Made by a program: the position numbers and the translations under genes. The notes under the pieces are model-generated. The model saw nothing but the letters and a program-made list of their open reading frames with translations, was not told the origin of the DNA and did no database searches. Source: Nocardioides nematodiphilus (GTDB taxonomy: Bacteria; Actinomycetota; Actinomycetes; Propionibacteriales; Nocardioidaceae). Taken from it: 64,000 bases of DNA. Position 1 is the stretch's first letter. Every line of letters begins with the position of its first letter. The stretch is from positions 52,137 to 116,136 of the forward strand of contig NZ_JAIWOY010000011.1 in the NCBI RefSeq assembly GCF_020216525.1, written 5' to 3'. This document shows positions 54,634-63,566 of the stretch, piece by piece.

Positions 54634-56403
54634 TCAGTCGTGGGCGATCCCGTGGGCGTCGCAGGCCCGCCGGAAGTACTCCCGCGACTCGGCGAACAGA
54701 TCGGTCGCCGGCGCGTCGTTGCTGTCGATCGAGCCGTGCCAGGTGTGGATGATCTGCACCGGCCCGTAGTAGACGTTGCGGTAGCCGTGGGCGGTGGCGT
54801 GATAGCTGCAGAACGTCTCCTCGTAGAAGAGCCGCGTGGGGAGGAAGGCGCCCTCGGCGCCGGGCGCGACCCGGCGGTAGGCACGACAGGCGCTCAGCTC
54901 CTCCCAGACCCCGCGTCGCATGAGGTACGCCGAGCCCGCGACCGCGACGGCGTCCTCACGGATGTCGCTGAACTGGCCGATGTCGTCCTGGCGCCAGCCG
55001 CGCTGCTTGGGCTGCTCGTTGGTGCCCAGCGTGCCGCCCGAGGTGATCCGGCCGAGCTGGTCCACCTGGCGCGGGCCGACCGCGCCCCACGTCGGGTTCT
55101 CCCGGACCACGCGGGCCAGGGTGGCGAGAGCGTCCGCGGTGAGGCGGACGTCGGCGTTGAACAGGCCGATGACGTCGTGGGTGCCGCCGAGCACGCCCGC
55201 GTTGCAGGCCCGGGCGTAGCCGACGTTGTCCTCGAAGACGAGGTGCCGGATGGCGAGCCCGTCCCGGGCGAGCCCCAGCGCCCGCTCGCCGGCCTCGAGG
55301 TCACCCTGACGAGGGGCGACGTTCGCCACCACGAGGGAGACGTCGACGCCGTCGCTGTGCTCGGCCAAGGAGGCGACGAAGCCCTCCAGGTCCTCCGGGG
55401 TGCGGTAGTTGACGACCACGGCGTCCACGCCGGCGCGGTAGTCCGTCCGTCGCTTCGACCTGTGCCACCAGCGTGCTCTCGTCATGGGCAGTGATGGTGC
55501 CATGCGACGCCGGCGGGCGCGGGTATGGCGGCGGCGCTGAGCCGTGCGCGGATCCGGCAGCGCCAGCCCCTCCGACCGCCCCTCCGGCGGCGGCAGCGGC
55601 TGCTGGGGGAGGCGCTCCGGGATCGGGATCGAGCCGTCGCAGGGCGGCAGCGCGAGGGTGCGCAGCTCGACCAGGGCGGCCACCGCCGAGGCGGGGCGGT
55701 CCTCCGGCTCGGGCGCGGTCAGGGTCGTCAGCAACGCCGCGAGAGCGCCGCCGGGCACCGGGGAGGTCGGGGAGCCGGTCAGCAGCTCGATCCCGACCCG
55801 GCCGGCGGCGTACAGGTCCGAGCGCGGGTCGGGCGGTCCGCCGGCCTCCTGCTCGGGCGCCAGGTAGCCGTCGGTGCCGACGCCGCCGGGCGTACGGGTG
55901 AGCCGGGGCTCCTCGCGACCCGCGGCGACGCCGAAGTCGGCGAGCCGCAGGTGCGGGACGTCGCGGCCGGTGGCCTCGAGCAACAGGTTGGCCGGCTTCA
56001 CGTCGCGGTGCACCGTGCCGGTCGCGTGCACCGCGGCGAGCGCCTGCAGGAGCTGGTCGAGCAGGACCCCGACGAGCGGCTCGGGGAGGGTGCCGTGCTC
56101 CGCGAGCAGGTCCGCCACCGAGCCACCGCGCACCAGGTCCATGGTCAGCACGACCAGGTCGTCCTCGGCGACCCAGCCGGTCGGGGCGACCACGTGCGGG
56201 TGCGGGATCCGCACGCCCTGCTCGCGCACGAAACGCAGCAGCACCGAGCCGGAGCGCGCGGTGAGCACCTTGAGGGCGAGCCAGCTGCGCGTGCGCTGGT
56301 CGTACGCCCGCCACACCGAGCCCGTCGAGCCCGCGCCGGTCCGGTCGACGAGCACGTACCGCCCGGCGATGGGGTGCTGCCGGCTCCCGAGCCCGCTCTC
56401 CAT
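54634..56403 (-). CDS. Ser/Thr kinase-glycosyltransferase (GT2) fusion protein
   Basis: One uninterrupted frame of 589 residues joins two enzymes. Residues 1-250 are a Hanks-type Ser/Thr kinase with glycine loop GAGSTGSV, Lys45, HRDVKPANL (132-140), DFG (156-158) and GYLAPEQ, so it looks active. A Pro/Arg-rich linker (about 255-320) leads to a GT2 glycosyltransferase domain (about 325-589) with VDAVVVNYRT, NVGYARACNAG and FNADVRLT (the DxD-like site). No membrane helix is predicted. No internal ribosome binding site is seen before the GT part, which favours a true fusion. The GT part resembles rhamnosyltransferases of the WbbL type. Confidence 0.9.
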   Translation of the reverse strand: MESGLGSRQHPIAGRYVLVDRTGAGSTGSVWRAYDQRTRSWLALKVLTARSGSVLLRFVREQGVRIPHPHVVAPTGWVAEDDLVVLTMDLVRGGSVADLLAEHGTLPEPLVGVLLDQLLQALAAVHATGTVHRDVKPANLLLEATGRDVPHLRLADFGVAAGREEPRLTRTPGGVGTDGYLAPEQEAGGPPDPRSDLYAAGRVGIELLTGSPTSPVPGGALAALLTTLTAPEPEDRPASAVAALVELRTLALPPCDGSIPIPERLPQQPLPPPEGRSEGLALPDPRTAQRRRHTRARRRRMAPSLPMTRARWWHRSKRRTDYRAGVDAVVVNYRTPEDLEGFVASLAEHSDGVDVSLVVANVAPRQGDLEAGERALGLARDGLAIRHLVFEDNVGYARACNAGVLGGTHDVIGLFNADVRLTADALATLARVVRENPTWGAVGPRQVDQLGRITSGGTLGTNEQPKQRGWRQDDIGQFSDIREDAVAVAGSAYLMRRGVWEELSACRAYRRVAPGAEGAFLPTRLFYEETFCSYHATAHGYRNVYYGPVQIIHTWHGSIDSNDAPATDLFAESREYFRRACDAHGIAHD

Positions 56404-56444
56404 GGGTGGATGCTCGCACGGACGCGACCCGTACGGTTGTCCTC

Positions 56445-57665
56445 GTGCGGACCAACTGGGCAGGCAGCCACACCTACGAAGCGACCGCGCTGGTCACCCC
56501 GGCGAGCGTCGAGGAGCTCCAGGAGGTGGTGGCCTCCTCACCGAAGGTGCGCGCGCTGGGCAGCCGGCACTCCTTCACCGACCTGGCCGACACCACCGGG
56601 GTGCAGGTCTCGCTGGAGGGGCTTCCGGCGGGCATCGAGATCCTCGATGACACGGTGCGGGTGCCGGCGGGGGTGAAGTACGGCGACCTGGCGACGGAGC
56701 TGGTGCCGCGCGGCCTCGCGCTGGCCAACCTCGCCTCGCTGCCGCACATCTCGGTGGCCGGAGCGATCGCCACCGGCACGCACGGCTCCGGTCGGGGCAA
56801 CGGCTCGCTGGCGACCTCCGTCCGCGCCCTGGAGCTGGTCGACGGACGCGGCGAGCTGGTCCGGTTGACGGGGTCCGAGCTCGACGGTGCCGTCGTCGGT
56901 CTGGGCCTGCTCGGCGTCGTGACCGCGGTCGAGCTGGCCGTCGAGCCCGCGTTCGAGATCGCCCAGGTGGTCCACGAGGGACTGCGCTGGGACACGTTCC
57001 TCGGGGACGTGGACGAGGTACTCGGCGCCGCGTACTCCGTCTCCGTCTTCACCCACTGGACCGGCGATGAGGTCGGCCAGGTGTGGGTGAAGTCGCGTGG
57101 CGGGGCCGCGGTCGACATCGAGGGTGCGCATCCCGCGACCGAGCAGCGCCACATGATCGCGGGCATGGGCGTGGAGAACACCACCGCCCAGCTCGGCGTC
57201 GCCGGCCCGTGGCACGAGCGGCTGCCGCACTTCCGGATGGGCTTCCTGCCGAGTGCGGGCGAGGAGCTGCAGACGGAGTACTTCGTCCCGTTCGCCCAGG
57301 CAGGCGAGGCGCTCGCGGCCGTACGCGCGCTCGGCGAGCTCTTCGGCGAGACGTTGCTGGTGACCGAGCTGCGCACGGTGCGCGGCGACGAGCAGTGGCT
57401 GTCGGGGGCGTACGGGACCGACGTGCTGGCGCTGCACTTCACCTGGCAGCGCGACTTCGAGCGGGTGCTGCCGCTGGTGGCGCGCCTCGAGGAGGCGCTG
57501 CTCCGGCTGCAGGCCCGGCCGCACTGGGGCAAGGTCTTCCACGCGCGCGCCGACGCGCTGGCTCCTGCCTACCCGCGCTGGGACGACTTCCGCGCGCTCG
57601 CCGCGCGGATGGACCCCGAGGGCCGCTTCCGCAACGCATGGACCGAGCGGCATCTCGGCATTTAG
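56445..57665 (+). CDS. Alditol oxidase (FAD-dependent xylitol/sorbitol oxidase)
   Basis: AldO oxidises the terminal hydroxyl of alditols such as xylitol and sorbitol, producing H2O2. The protein starts (M)RTNWAGSHTYEATALVTPAS and has the FAD-domain segment LGSRHSFTDLADTTG with the histidine used for covalent flavin in this family. LPHISVAGAIATGTHGSG, GLLGVVTAVELAVEP, GPWHERLPHFRMGF and RPHWGKVFHA are also present, all matching alditol oxidase. Length is about 406 residues with the GTG at 56445; a GTG at 56406 would add 13. The gene is divergent from the kinase fusion with only about 41 bp between starts. Confidence 0.9.
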   Translation: MRTNWAGSHTYEATALVTPASVEELQEVVASSPKVRALGSRHSFTDLADTTGVQVSLEGLPAGIEILDDTVRVPAGVKYGDLATELVPRGLALANLASLPHISVAGAIATGTHGSGRGNGSLATSVRALELVDGRGELVRLTGSELDGAVVGLGLLGVVTAVELAVEPAFEIAQVVHEGLRWDTFLGDVDEVLGAAYSVSVFTHWTGDEVGQVWVKSRGGAAVDIEGAHPATEQRHMIAGMGVENTTAQLGVAGPWHERLPHFRMGFLPSAGEELQTEYFVPFAQAGEALAAVRALGELFGETLLVTELRTVRGDEQWLSGAYGTDVLALHFTWQRDFERVLPLVARLEEALLRLQARPHWGKVFHARADALAPAYPRWDDFRALAARMDPEGRFRNAWTERHLGI

Positions 57666-57696
57666 GCCACCCTCCGCGGACTTGATAGCCTGACGC

Positions 57697-57723
57697 GTCT
57701 CCGTCTGTCCTGTAGGCGGAGAC
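57697..57723 (+). promoter_or_regulatory. rpsF leader hairpin (possible S6:S18 regulatory element)
   Basis: The stem gtctccg/cggagac with a 13-nt loop lies about 64 bp upstream of rpsF and is followed directly by accgcaaag. Many bacterial rpsF leaders bind the S6:S18 complex through a hairpin with an adjacent CCG, so this is a candidate for translational feedback. The call is structural only. Confidence 0.4.
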
Positions 57724-57786
57724 ACCGCAAAGCCCTCCTGCCATGGAGAGACCATGGCCGCTGAGTCCGTAGGAGGTGGAGAAGCT

Positions 57787-58074
57787 ATGCGTGCATACGA
57801 GGTCGTGGTCATCCTGGACCCGTCCACCGACGAGCGCACTGTCGCCCCGTCGCTCGACAAGTTCCTCAATGTTGTTCGGAACGACGGTGGCACCGTCGAG
57901 TCCGTCGACGTCTGGGGCCGTCGTCGTCTGGCTTACGAGGTCAAGAAGAACGCCGAGGGCATCTACGCCATCGTCAACCTGACCGCCGAGCCGGCCACCG
58001 TCAAGGAGCTCGACCGCCAGCTCACGCTGAACGAGTCGATCCTCCGCACCAAGGTCATTCGCCCCGGCAAGTGA
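57787..58074 (+). CDS. rpsF: 30S ribosomal protein S6
   Basis: S6 binds S18 on the platform of the small subunit. The 95-residue product starts [17 protein letters not shown] and has [19 protein letters not shown] with the C-terminal RTKVIRPGK, typical of S6. The ATG at 57787 follows an aggaggtgga ribosome binding site; an in-frame ATG 33 bases earlier lies within that site and is less likely. It is the first gene of the rpsF-ssb-rpsR-rplI operon. Confidence 0.96.
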   Translation: MRAYEVVVILDPSTDERTVAPSLDKFLNVVRNDGGTVESVDVWGRRRLAYEVKKNAEGIYAIVNLTAEPATVKELDRQLTLNESILRTKVIRPGK

Positions 58075-58159
58075 CCCCTCGAACTTGTCGGTGTCTTGCT
58101 GTATTGATGGGCACCGACACCAGTTCGTAGATCAGAACGACAAGACCTAGGGAGACGCC

Positions 58160-58780
58160 ATGGCTGGCGAGACCATCATCACCGTGATCGGGAACCTGAC
58201 CGACGACCCGGAGCTGCGTTTCACGCCCTCCGGTGCTGCGGTCGCCAACTTCACGGTGGCCTCGACGCCGCGCACGCTCAACCGCCAGACCCAGCAGTGG
58301 GAGGACGGCGAGACGCTGTTCCTGCGCTGCTCGATCTGGCGCCAGGCTGCTGAGAACGTCGCTGAGTCGCTGACGCGGGGCACCCGCGTCATCGTCCAGG
58401 GCCGCCTCAAGGCGCGCTCCTACGAGACGCGTGAGGGTGAGAAGCGCACCGTCAACGAGCTCGAGGTCGACGAGATCGGCCCGTCGCTGACCTGGGCGAC
58501 CGCGAAGGTCAACCGGGTCAGCCGCCAGGGCGGCCAGGGTGGCGGAGGCTTCGGCGGCGGCAACGCCGGCGGTGGCCAGCAGGGTGGCTTCGGCGGTGGC
58601 GGCAACGCCCCGCAGCAGCAGTCCGCGCCCGCCAACGACCCGTGGGCGACCCCGGCTCCGCAGGCTCCCGCCCAGCAGGGCGGCGCCGGCGGTGGCTACG
58701 GCGGCAACGCCGGTGGCGGCGCTCCGGCCAACGACCCGTGGGGTGCCCCGGGCGTGGCCGGCGACGAGCCCCCGTTCTGA
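58160..58780 (+). CDS. ssb: Single-stranded DNA-binding protein
   Basis: SSB coats single-stranded DNA and recruits replication and repair proteins. The 206-residue protein has the OB fold in the first 110 residues ([20 protein letters not shown], then [20 protein letters not shown]) and a long Gly/Gln-rich disordered linker. The acidic tip GDEPPF binds partners such as RecO, DnaE and others. The linker carries repeats of GGN and PANDPWG-type words (two copies of ANDPW). It lies between rpsF and rpsR as usual. Confidence 0.97.
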   Translation: MAGETIITVIGNLTDDPELRFTPSGAAVANFTVASTPRTLNRQTQQWEDGETLFLRCSIWRQAAENVAESLTRGTRVIVQGRLKARSYETREGEKRTVNELEVDEIGPSLTWATAKVNRVSRQGGQGGGGFGGGNAGGGQQGGFGGGGNAPQQQSAPANDPWATPAPQAPAQQGGAGGGYGGNAGGGAPANDPWGAPGVAGDEPPF

Positions 58781-58862
58781 TCCAGCACCACCCAGACCGA
58801 ATCCCTCAACCATTCCGGCGTTAACCCGCAAGGGGCCGGGCTTCTAGAAAGGAAGCACCACA

Positions 58863-59099
58863 ATGGCCAAGGCAGTGATTCGCAAGCCGAAGAAGAAGGT
58901 TTGCCAGTTCTGCAAGGAGAAGGCGACTGGCGTCGACTACAAGGACGCCACCCTGCTCCGCAAGTTCATCTCGGACCGCGGCAAGATCCGCGCTCGCCGA
59001 GTGACCGGCAACTGCGTCCAGCACCAGCGTGACGTGGCCATCGCGGTCAAGAACGCGCGCGAGGTCGCTCTGCTGCCCTACACGTCCACCGGTCGCTGA
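58863..59099 (+). CDS. rpsR: 30S ribosomal protein S18 (cysteine-containing form)
   Basis: The 78-residue S18 has [19 protein letters not shown], then [20 protein letters not shown] and [20 protein letters not shown]. The CxxC plus a third Cys (and nearby His) form the zinc-type C+ variant, as opposed to the cysteine-free version induced under zinc limitation in actinobacteria. A gaaagga ribosome binding site lies 7 bases upstream. It is followed 14 bp later by rplI. Confidence 0.97.
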   Translation: MAKAVIRKPKKKVCQFCKEKATGVDYKDATLLRKFISDRGKIRARRVTGNCVQHQRDVAIAVKNAREVALLPYTSTGR

Positions 59100-59113
59100 G
59101 AGGAGACGGAACC

Positions 59114-59563
59114 ATGGCGAAGATCATCCTGACCCAGGAAGTCTCCGGTCTCGGCTCGGCGGGCGACGTCGTCGAGGTCAAGGACGGCTACGCGCGCAAC
59201 TACCTGCTTCCGCAGGGCGTCGCGATCCGTTGGACCCGCGGTGGCGAGAAGGAGATCGAGAACATCAAGGCTGCGCGCGCGAAGCGTGCCGCCCGCGATC
59301 TCGACCACGCCGCCGAGATCAAGAGCAAGCTCGAGGCCTCCTCGGTCAACCTCAAGGTCCGCGCGGGCAAGGACGGCCGCCTCTTCGGCGCCGTCACCGT
59401 CGCTGACATCGCCGGCGCCCTCGAGGCGTCGATCGGCGAGTCGGTCGACAAGCGCTCCGTCGCGCTGAAGAACCCGATCAAGAGCCTCGGTGCCCACTCG
59501 GTCACCGTGCGCGTGCACGACGAGCTCACCGCTGCGGTGGCGCTCAACGTCGTCCCCGCCTGA
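59114..59563 (+). CDS. rplI: 50S ribosomal protein L9
   Basis: L9 spans the subunit interface and helps reading-frame maintenance. The 149-residue product starts [20 protein letters not shown] and has [20 protein letters not shown], the L9 signature, followed by the long connecting helix ([20 protein letters not shown]) and the C-terminal domain. The ribosome binding site gaggaga precedes the ATG by 9 bases. It ends the operon before a strong terminator. Confidence 0.97.
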   Translation: MAKIILTQEVSGLGSAGDVVEVKDGYARNYLLPQGVAIRWTRGGEKEIENIKAARAKRAARDLDHAAEIKSKLEASSVNLKVRAGKDGRLFGAVTVADIAGALEASIGESVDKRSVALKNPIKSLGAHSVTVRVHDELTAAVALNVVPA

Positions 59564-59575
59564 TCACGCTCATCA

Positions 59576-59614
59576 CGGCTGCGGCCGGTCCCTTTCGGGG
59601 GCCGGCCGCAGCCG
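59576..59614. terminator. Terminator after rplI
   Basis: A perfect 13-bp stem cggctgcggccgg/ccggccgcagccg with a 13-nt loop, followed by tcattt. It lies between convergent rplI and the DinB-like gene and can serve both. Confidence 0.88.
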
Positions 59615-59640
59615 TCATTTCAGACCCGTTGGGCCGAGGC

Positions 59641-60228
59641 TCAGAAGCGGTCGGCGATCGCGGTCAGCTTCGCGACGTACGCCGACCAGTCGTAGTCCTG
59701 CGGGACGTTGTCGCCGGGGCGGCGCAGACCGGTCGCCCCGTCGATGGTCTCGCGCAGGATGTCGGCATGTCCGGCGTGCCGCGCCAGGTCGAGCGTCACG
59801 TGGATCATCAGACGCCCGAGAGTGGCATGGCGCCGGCTCTCCGCCCACCACGCCACCGCGCCGGAGGCGTTGATCTCGCGCTCGTCGATGGTCTCGTCGG
59901 CGAAGCTCTGCACGCGCCGGTAGAGCGCGATGACGTCCGCGGCCGACTCCTGCTCGGTGGCGTACCAGTCGGCCTGCGGGTCGGCGTCGAACGCCTCCTC
60001 CGGGATCAGCGCGGGCTCATCCAGGGTGCGGCCGAAGGTGGGGCCGAAGTAGCCGTACTCGACGTTCGCGGCGTGCTTGACGAGGCCCAGCAGGCTGGTG
60101 CCGGTCGGGGTCCGGGGAAGGCGGAGCTCACGCTCCGAGAGCCCGTCCACCTTCGCGAGCAACACGTCGCGCTGGCTCTGCAGGTCGCGCCACAGGTGTC
60201 GCTTGAGGTCGCCGCCATCGATCTCCAT
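59641..60228 (-). CDS. DinB-like/DUF664 protein
   Basis: DUF664/DinB-fold proteins are four-helix metal-binding enzymes; actinobacterial members are often mycothiol-dependent transferases or isomerases. The 195-residue product begins MEIDGGDLKRHLWRDLQSQR and contains LRLPRTPTGTSLLGLVKHAA with the family His and Thr-Gly-Thr, then LGRLMIHVTLDLARHAGHAD with the second and third metal His. The function is not defined. The frame is open upstream to ATG 60246, which overlaps the MATE stop (ATGA); a start there would add six residues. Confidence 0.85.
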   Translation of the reverse strand: MEIDGGDLKRHLWRDLQSQRDVLLAKVDGLSERELRLPRTPTGTSLLGLVKHAANVEYGYFGPTFGRTLDEPALIPEEAFDADPQADWYATEQESAADVIALYRRVQSFADETIDEREINASGAVAWWAESRRHATLGRLMIHVTLDLARHAGHADILRETIDGATGLRRPGDNVPQDYDWSAYVAKLTAIADRF

Positions 60229-60242
60229 GCGAACACCATGCC

Positions 60243-61580
60243 TCATGCGCCGACGACCAGCCAGCCGTCGCCACGCGCCCGCAGGGTGACCACCGCGAAG
60301 CGCGCGGCCATGAAGACGAACGAGAAGGCCGCCCACACCCAGGCCACCCCGCCGCCCAGTGCCACCGCGAGCACCAGGACGGGGACGTACGCCACCAGGG
60401 TGAGCAGGCCGCCGTACGCGAGATAGCGGCCGTCTCCGGCGCCGATCAGGACGCCGTCGAGGACGAAGACCACGCCGCAGATCGGCTCCGCGAGGGCGGC
60501 GATGAGCAGCACGCCGACGAGGCGGTGGCGAACAGCCGGGTCCTCGGTGAAGAGCGCGCCGAGGACCGGGCTGGCGGCGGCCAGGAGGAGGCCGCTGACG
60601 ACGCCGACGAGCACGCCCCACCGGATCATCCGCCTGGTCGCCTCGCGGACCGCCCCGGGGTCTCCGGCGCCCAGCGCGCGGCCGGTGATCGCCTGGGCGG
60701 CGATGGCGATCGCATCGAGGACGAACGCCAGGAAGGTCCACAGCGTGAAGGCGACCTGGTGCGTCGCCAGGGCGGTCGCCTGGTCCGATCCGGTGCCGGT
60801 GCGGCTGACCGCGTACGTGGTGATGAGGAGGGCGCCGCGCAGCGTCAGGGTGCGGATGACCAGCGCGACGCCGGCGCGCGCGGCCTGCCGGATGCCGGCC
60901 AGGTCGGGGCGCAGCGAGATGCCGTGCTGGCGGGCTGCGGCGCGGGTGACGACGCCGATCAGTGCGAGGGCGGCGAGGACCTGGGCGAGGAGCGAGCCGA
61001 GGGCGGAGCCGCGCAGGCCGAGCCCCGCGCCATAGACCAGCGTGACGTTGAGCGCGATGTTGAGGACGTTGCCGCCGACGGCGACGACCATCGGCGTACG
61101 GGTGTCCTGCAGGCCGCGGAGGACACCGGTGGCGGCCATCATCAGCAGGAGCGGGGTGATGCCCAGCGCGGCGATCCGCAGGTAGTCGGCGCCCTGGTCG
61201 GCGACGCCGCCCCTCGCGCCGGAGAGCCGGACCAGCCGGTGGGCCAGCGCGGTGCAGGGGATCGTGACCAGCACCCCGATGAGCACGGCCAGCCACAGAC
61301 CGTCGATGCCCTGGGTGAGGGCGCCGCGCAGGTCGCCGGCGCCGATCCGACGGGCGACGGCGGCGGTGGTGCCGTACGCCAGGAAGACGCAGATGCCGGT
61401 GACCGTCTGGAGGACGACCCCGGCCACGCCGAGGCCGGCGAGCTGGCCGGTTCCGAGGTGCCCGACGACCGCCGAGTCGGCGATCAGGAAGAGCGGCTCG
61501 GCGACCAGGGCGAGGAAGGCCGGAAGGGCCAGCCGGAGGATCTCCCGGTCGGCCGGATGGGAGCGCTCACGCACCAGCAC
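60243..61580 (-). CDS. MATE-family multidrug/organic cation exporter (DinF-like)
   Basis: MATE transporters expel drugs and organic cations using Na+ or H+ gradients. The product of about 445 residues has twelve predicted helices in two homologous halves: LRLALPAFLALVAEPLFLIA with DSAVVGHLG in the first, and AALGITPLLLMMAATGVLRG and LDAIAIAAQAITGRALGAGD in the second. It is closest to the DinF subgroup. The frame is open for 51 more codons upstream, but those residues do not look like a MATE N-terminus, so the GTG at 61580 is chosen. It may overlap the DinB-like gene by 4 bp. Confidence 0.88.
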   Translation of the reverse strand: MLVRERSHPADREILRLALPAFLALVAEPLFLIADSAVVGHLGTGQLAGLGVAGVVLQTVTGICVFLAYGTTAAVARRIGAGDLRGALTQGIDGLWLAVLIGVLVTIPCTALAHRLVRLSGARGGVADQGADYLRIAALGITPLLLMMAATGVLRGLQDTRTPMVVAVGGNVLNIALNVTLVYGAGLGLRGSALGSLLAQVLAALALIGVVTRAAARQHGISLRPDLAGIRQAARAGVALVIRTLTLRGALLITTYAVSRTGTGSDQATALATHQVAFTLWTFLAFVLDAIAIAAQAITGRALGAGDPGAVREATRRMIRWGVLVGVVSGLLLAAASPVLGALFTEDPAVRHRLVGVLLIAALAEPICGVVFVLDGVLIGAGDGRYLAYGGLLTLVAYVPVLVLAVALGGGVAWVWAAFSFVFMAARFAVVTLRARGDGWLVVGA

Positions 61581-62024
61581 ACCGTAGTGGCTCCGCTCGG
61601 GAGCTGACGTGCCGGACGGCACGTGGACGTCGGTTTGACGATTGGTGGAAAACCTGTGCATATACGGCCGGACTATGCGGGTTGGGGCGATGGTCCCGGA
61701 AACGCGGAGGAACGCGAAGGTGAACGGGGTCACATCCGGGACTTTTTCGGTTCCACATGTCCACAGGCGTGTTTCCGCAGGTCAGACCGTGATTAGCGGG
61801 CTCCGCCGGCGCGTCGTACACAGCCGTCTCCCCAGGCTGTGCACCCCTATCCCCGGCTTCTCCACCGTTGTCCCCCGGTTATCCCCAGGGCCTGTGGATA
61901 ACCGGGTTATGCAGAGGGTCGTCCGGCACGTAGGGTCACGCGGAGTCCCGGGTCGGCGAGAAGTGTCGGTGGGGGTGGCTAGGGTCGCGGACACGCGAGG
62001 TTTCGGGCAGTTGCTGGAGGTCGG
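61581..62024. promoter_or_regulatory. dnaB upstream region with DnaA-box inverted repeat
   Basis: The 444-bp gap carries a 33-bp inverted repeat at 61874-61906: cccggttatcc and ggataaccggg around ccagggcctgt. The right arm region contains a perfect DnaA box, tgtggataa (61894-61902), and the left contains ttatcccca (8 of 9). Further tccaca/tgtgca words occur at 61755-61860. Two taggg-t -10-like words lie at 61931 and 61980. No gene is seen in this gap. DnaA control of dnaB is suggested. Confidence 0.65.
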
Positions 62025-63446
62025 ATGAGCATCGCTGAGGACCGGGCGCAGAGCGCTCCGGAGCCGCCGTTCGACGAGTGGGGCGACGGTCCCGCCGCGT
62101 TCGAGCCGGGGGCCGATCAGCGGCGCGCACCCAACGACCGCACCCCGCCGCAGGACATGGCTGCCGAGCAGTCCGTCCTGGGCGCGATGCTGATCTCCAA
62201 GGACGCCATCGCGGATGTCTCGGAGACCGTACGCGGCACGGACTTCTACCGGCCCAGCCACGAGACGATCTTCGACGCGATCATCGACCTCTACGGCCGC
62301 GGCGAGCCTGCCGACATGATCACGGTCGCCGGCGAGCTGCAGCGTCGCGGGCAGCTCGAGCGGATCGGCGGCGCGCCCTACCTGCACACGCTCGCGGCCA
62401 ACGTGCCGATCGCCTCCAACGCCGGCTACTACGCCGAGATCGTCTCGGAGAAGGCGACCCTGCGCCGCCTGGTCGACGCCGGCACCAAGATCGTGCAGAT
62501 GGGCTACGCCGGCGAGGGCGAGGTCAACGACATCGTCGACACCGCCCAGGCCGAGGTCTTCAAGCTCACCGAGAAGCGCTCCACCGAGGACTACGCCCCG
62601 CTGTCCGACATCATGGACTCGGTCCTCGACGAGATCGAGACGATCTCCAACCGTGACGCCGGGCTGTACGGCGTGCCGACGGGGTTCGCCGACTTCGACG
62701 ACCTGACCAACGGCTTCCAGGCCGGGCAGATGATCATCGTCGCCGCCCGACCTGCCATGGGTAAGTCGACGCTCGCCCTCGACTTCTGTCGCGCCGCGTC
62801 GATCCACAACAACATGACCAGTGTCTTCTTCAGCCTGGAGATGAGCCGCGCCGAGATCACGATGCGTCTGCTCTCAGCCGAGGCGAAGGTGCCGCTCAAC
62901 CACATCCGCAACGGCAACATGACCGACGACGACTGGAACAAGCTGGCTCGTCACATGCCGGCGGTCTCCGCGGCGCCGATGTTCATCGACGACAGCCCCA
63001 ACATGACGATGATGGAGATCCGGTCGAAGGCCCGCCGGCTCAAGCAGCGCCACGACCTCAAGCTGATCGTGCTCGACTACCTCCAGCTGATGAGCTCGGG
63101 CAAGAAGGTCGAGTCCCGCCAGCTCGAGGTCTCGGAGTTCTCCCGTCAGATCAAGCTCCTCGCCAAGGAGCTCGAGGTCCCGATCATCACGCTGTCGCAG
63201 CTCAACCGTGGCTCCGAGCAGCGCGCCGACAAGCGCCCGATGGTCAGCGACCTGCGTGAGTCCGGCTCGCTGGAGCAGGACGCGGACATGGTCGTCCTGC
63301 TCCACCGCGAGGACGTCTACGAGAAGGAGTCGACCCGCCCCGGCGAGGCCGACATCATCATCGCCAAGCACCGTAACGGCCCCACCCGCGACCTGGTCGT
63401 CGCCTTCCAGGGTCACTACAGCCGCTTCGTCGACATGGCCCACTGA
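62025..63446 (+). CDS. dnaB: Replicative DNA helicase DnaB
   Basis: DnaB is the hexameric 5'-3' helicase at the replication fork. The 473-residue protein has the N-terminal domain (PQDMAAEQSVLGAMLISKDA), a linker, and the RecA-like core with Walker A ARPAMGKST, the LKLIVLDYLQLMSSGKKVES motif, SQLNRGSEQRADKRPMVSDL and the LHREDVYEKES arginine-finger region. No intein interrupts it. The ATG at 62025 has a ggagg site 5 bases upstream. It lies after the rplI-DinB-MATE genes, a conserved position. Confidence 0.97.
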   Translation: MSIAEDRAQSAPEPPFDEWGDGPAAFEPGADQRRAPNDRTPPQDMAAEQSVLGAMLISKDAIADVSETVRGTDFYRPSHETIFDAIIDLYGRGEPADMITVAGELQRRGQLERIGGAPYLHTLAANVPIASNAGYYAEIVSEKATLRRLVDAGTKIVQMGYAGEGEVNDIVDTAQAEVFKLTEKRSTEDYAPLSDIMDSVLDEIETISNRDAGLYGVPTGFADFDDLTNGFQAGQMIIVAARPAMGKSTLALDFCRAASIHNNMTSVFFSLEMSRAEITMRLLSAEAKVPLNHIRNGNMTDDDWNKLARHMPAVSAAPMFIDDSPNMTMMEIRSKARRLKQRHDLKLIVLDYLQLMSSGKKVESRQLEVSEFSRQIKLLAKELEVPIITLSQLNRGSEQRADKRPMVSDLRESGSLEQDADMVVLLHREDVYEKESTRPGEADIIIAKHRNGPTRDLVVAFQGHYSRFVDMAH

Positions 63447-63566
63447 GCAACGTCGCTGTCGAGATGCAAAGAAGTCTGCAAGAACCGACAACTTTGCAAC
63501 CCAGGCGCTGGTAATCGTTCACCCGTTACGCAGATTGTGGTCGCGCAGCAGCGTCTAGGAGGAGTG

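Noticed and set aside
62025..63446. Intein in DnaB
   Set aside because: The Walker A and the LKLIVLDYLQL region are continuous and the length (473 residues) is normal. GyrA and GyrB were checked the same way.
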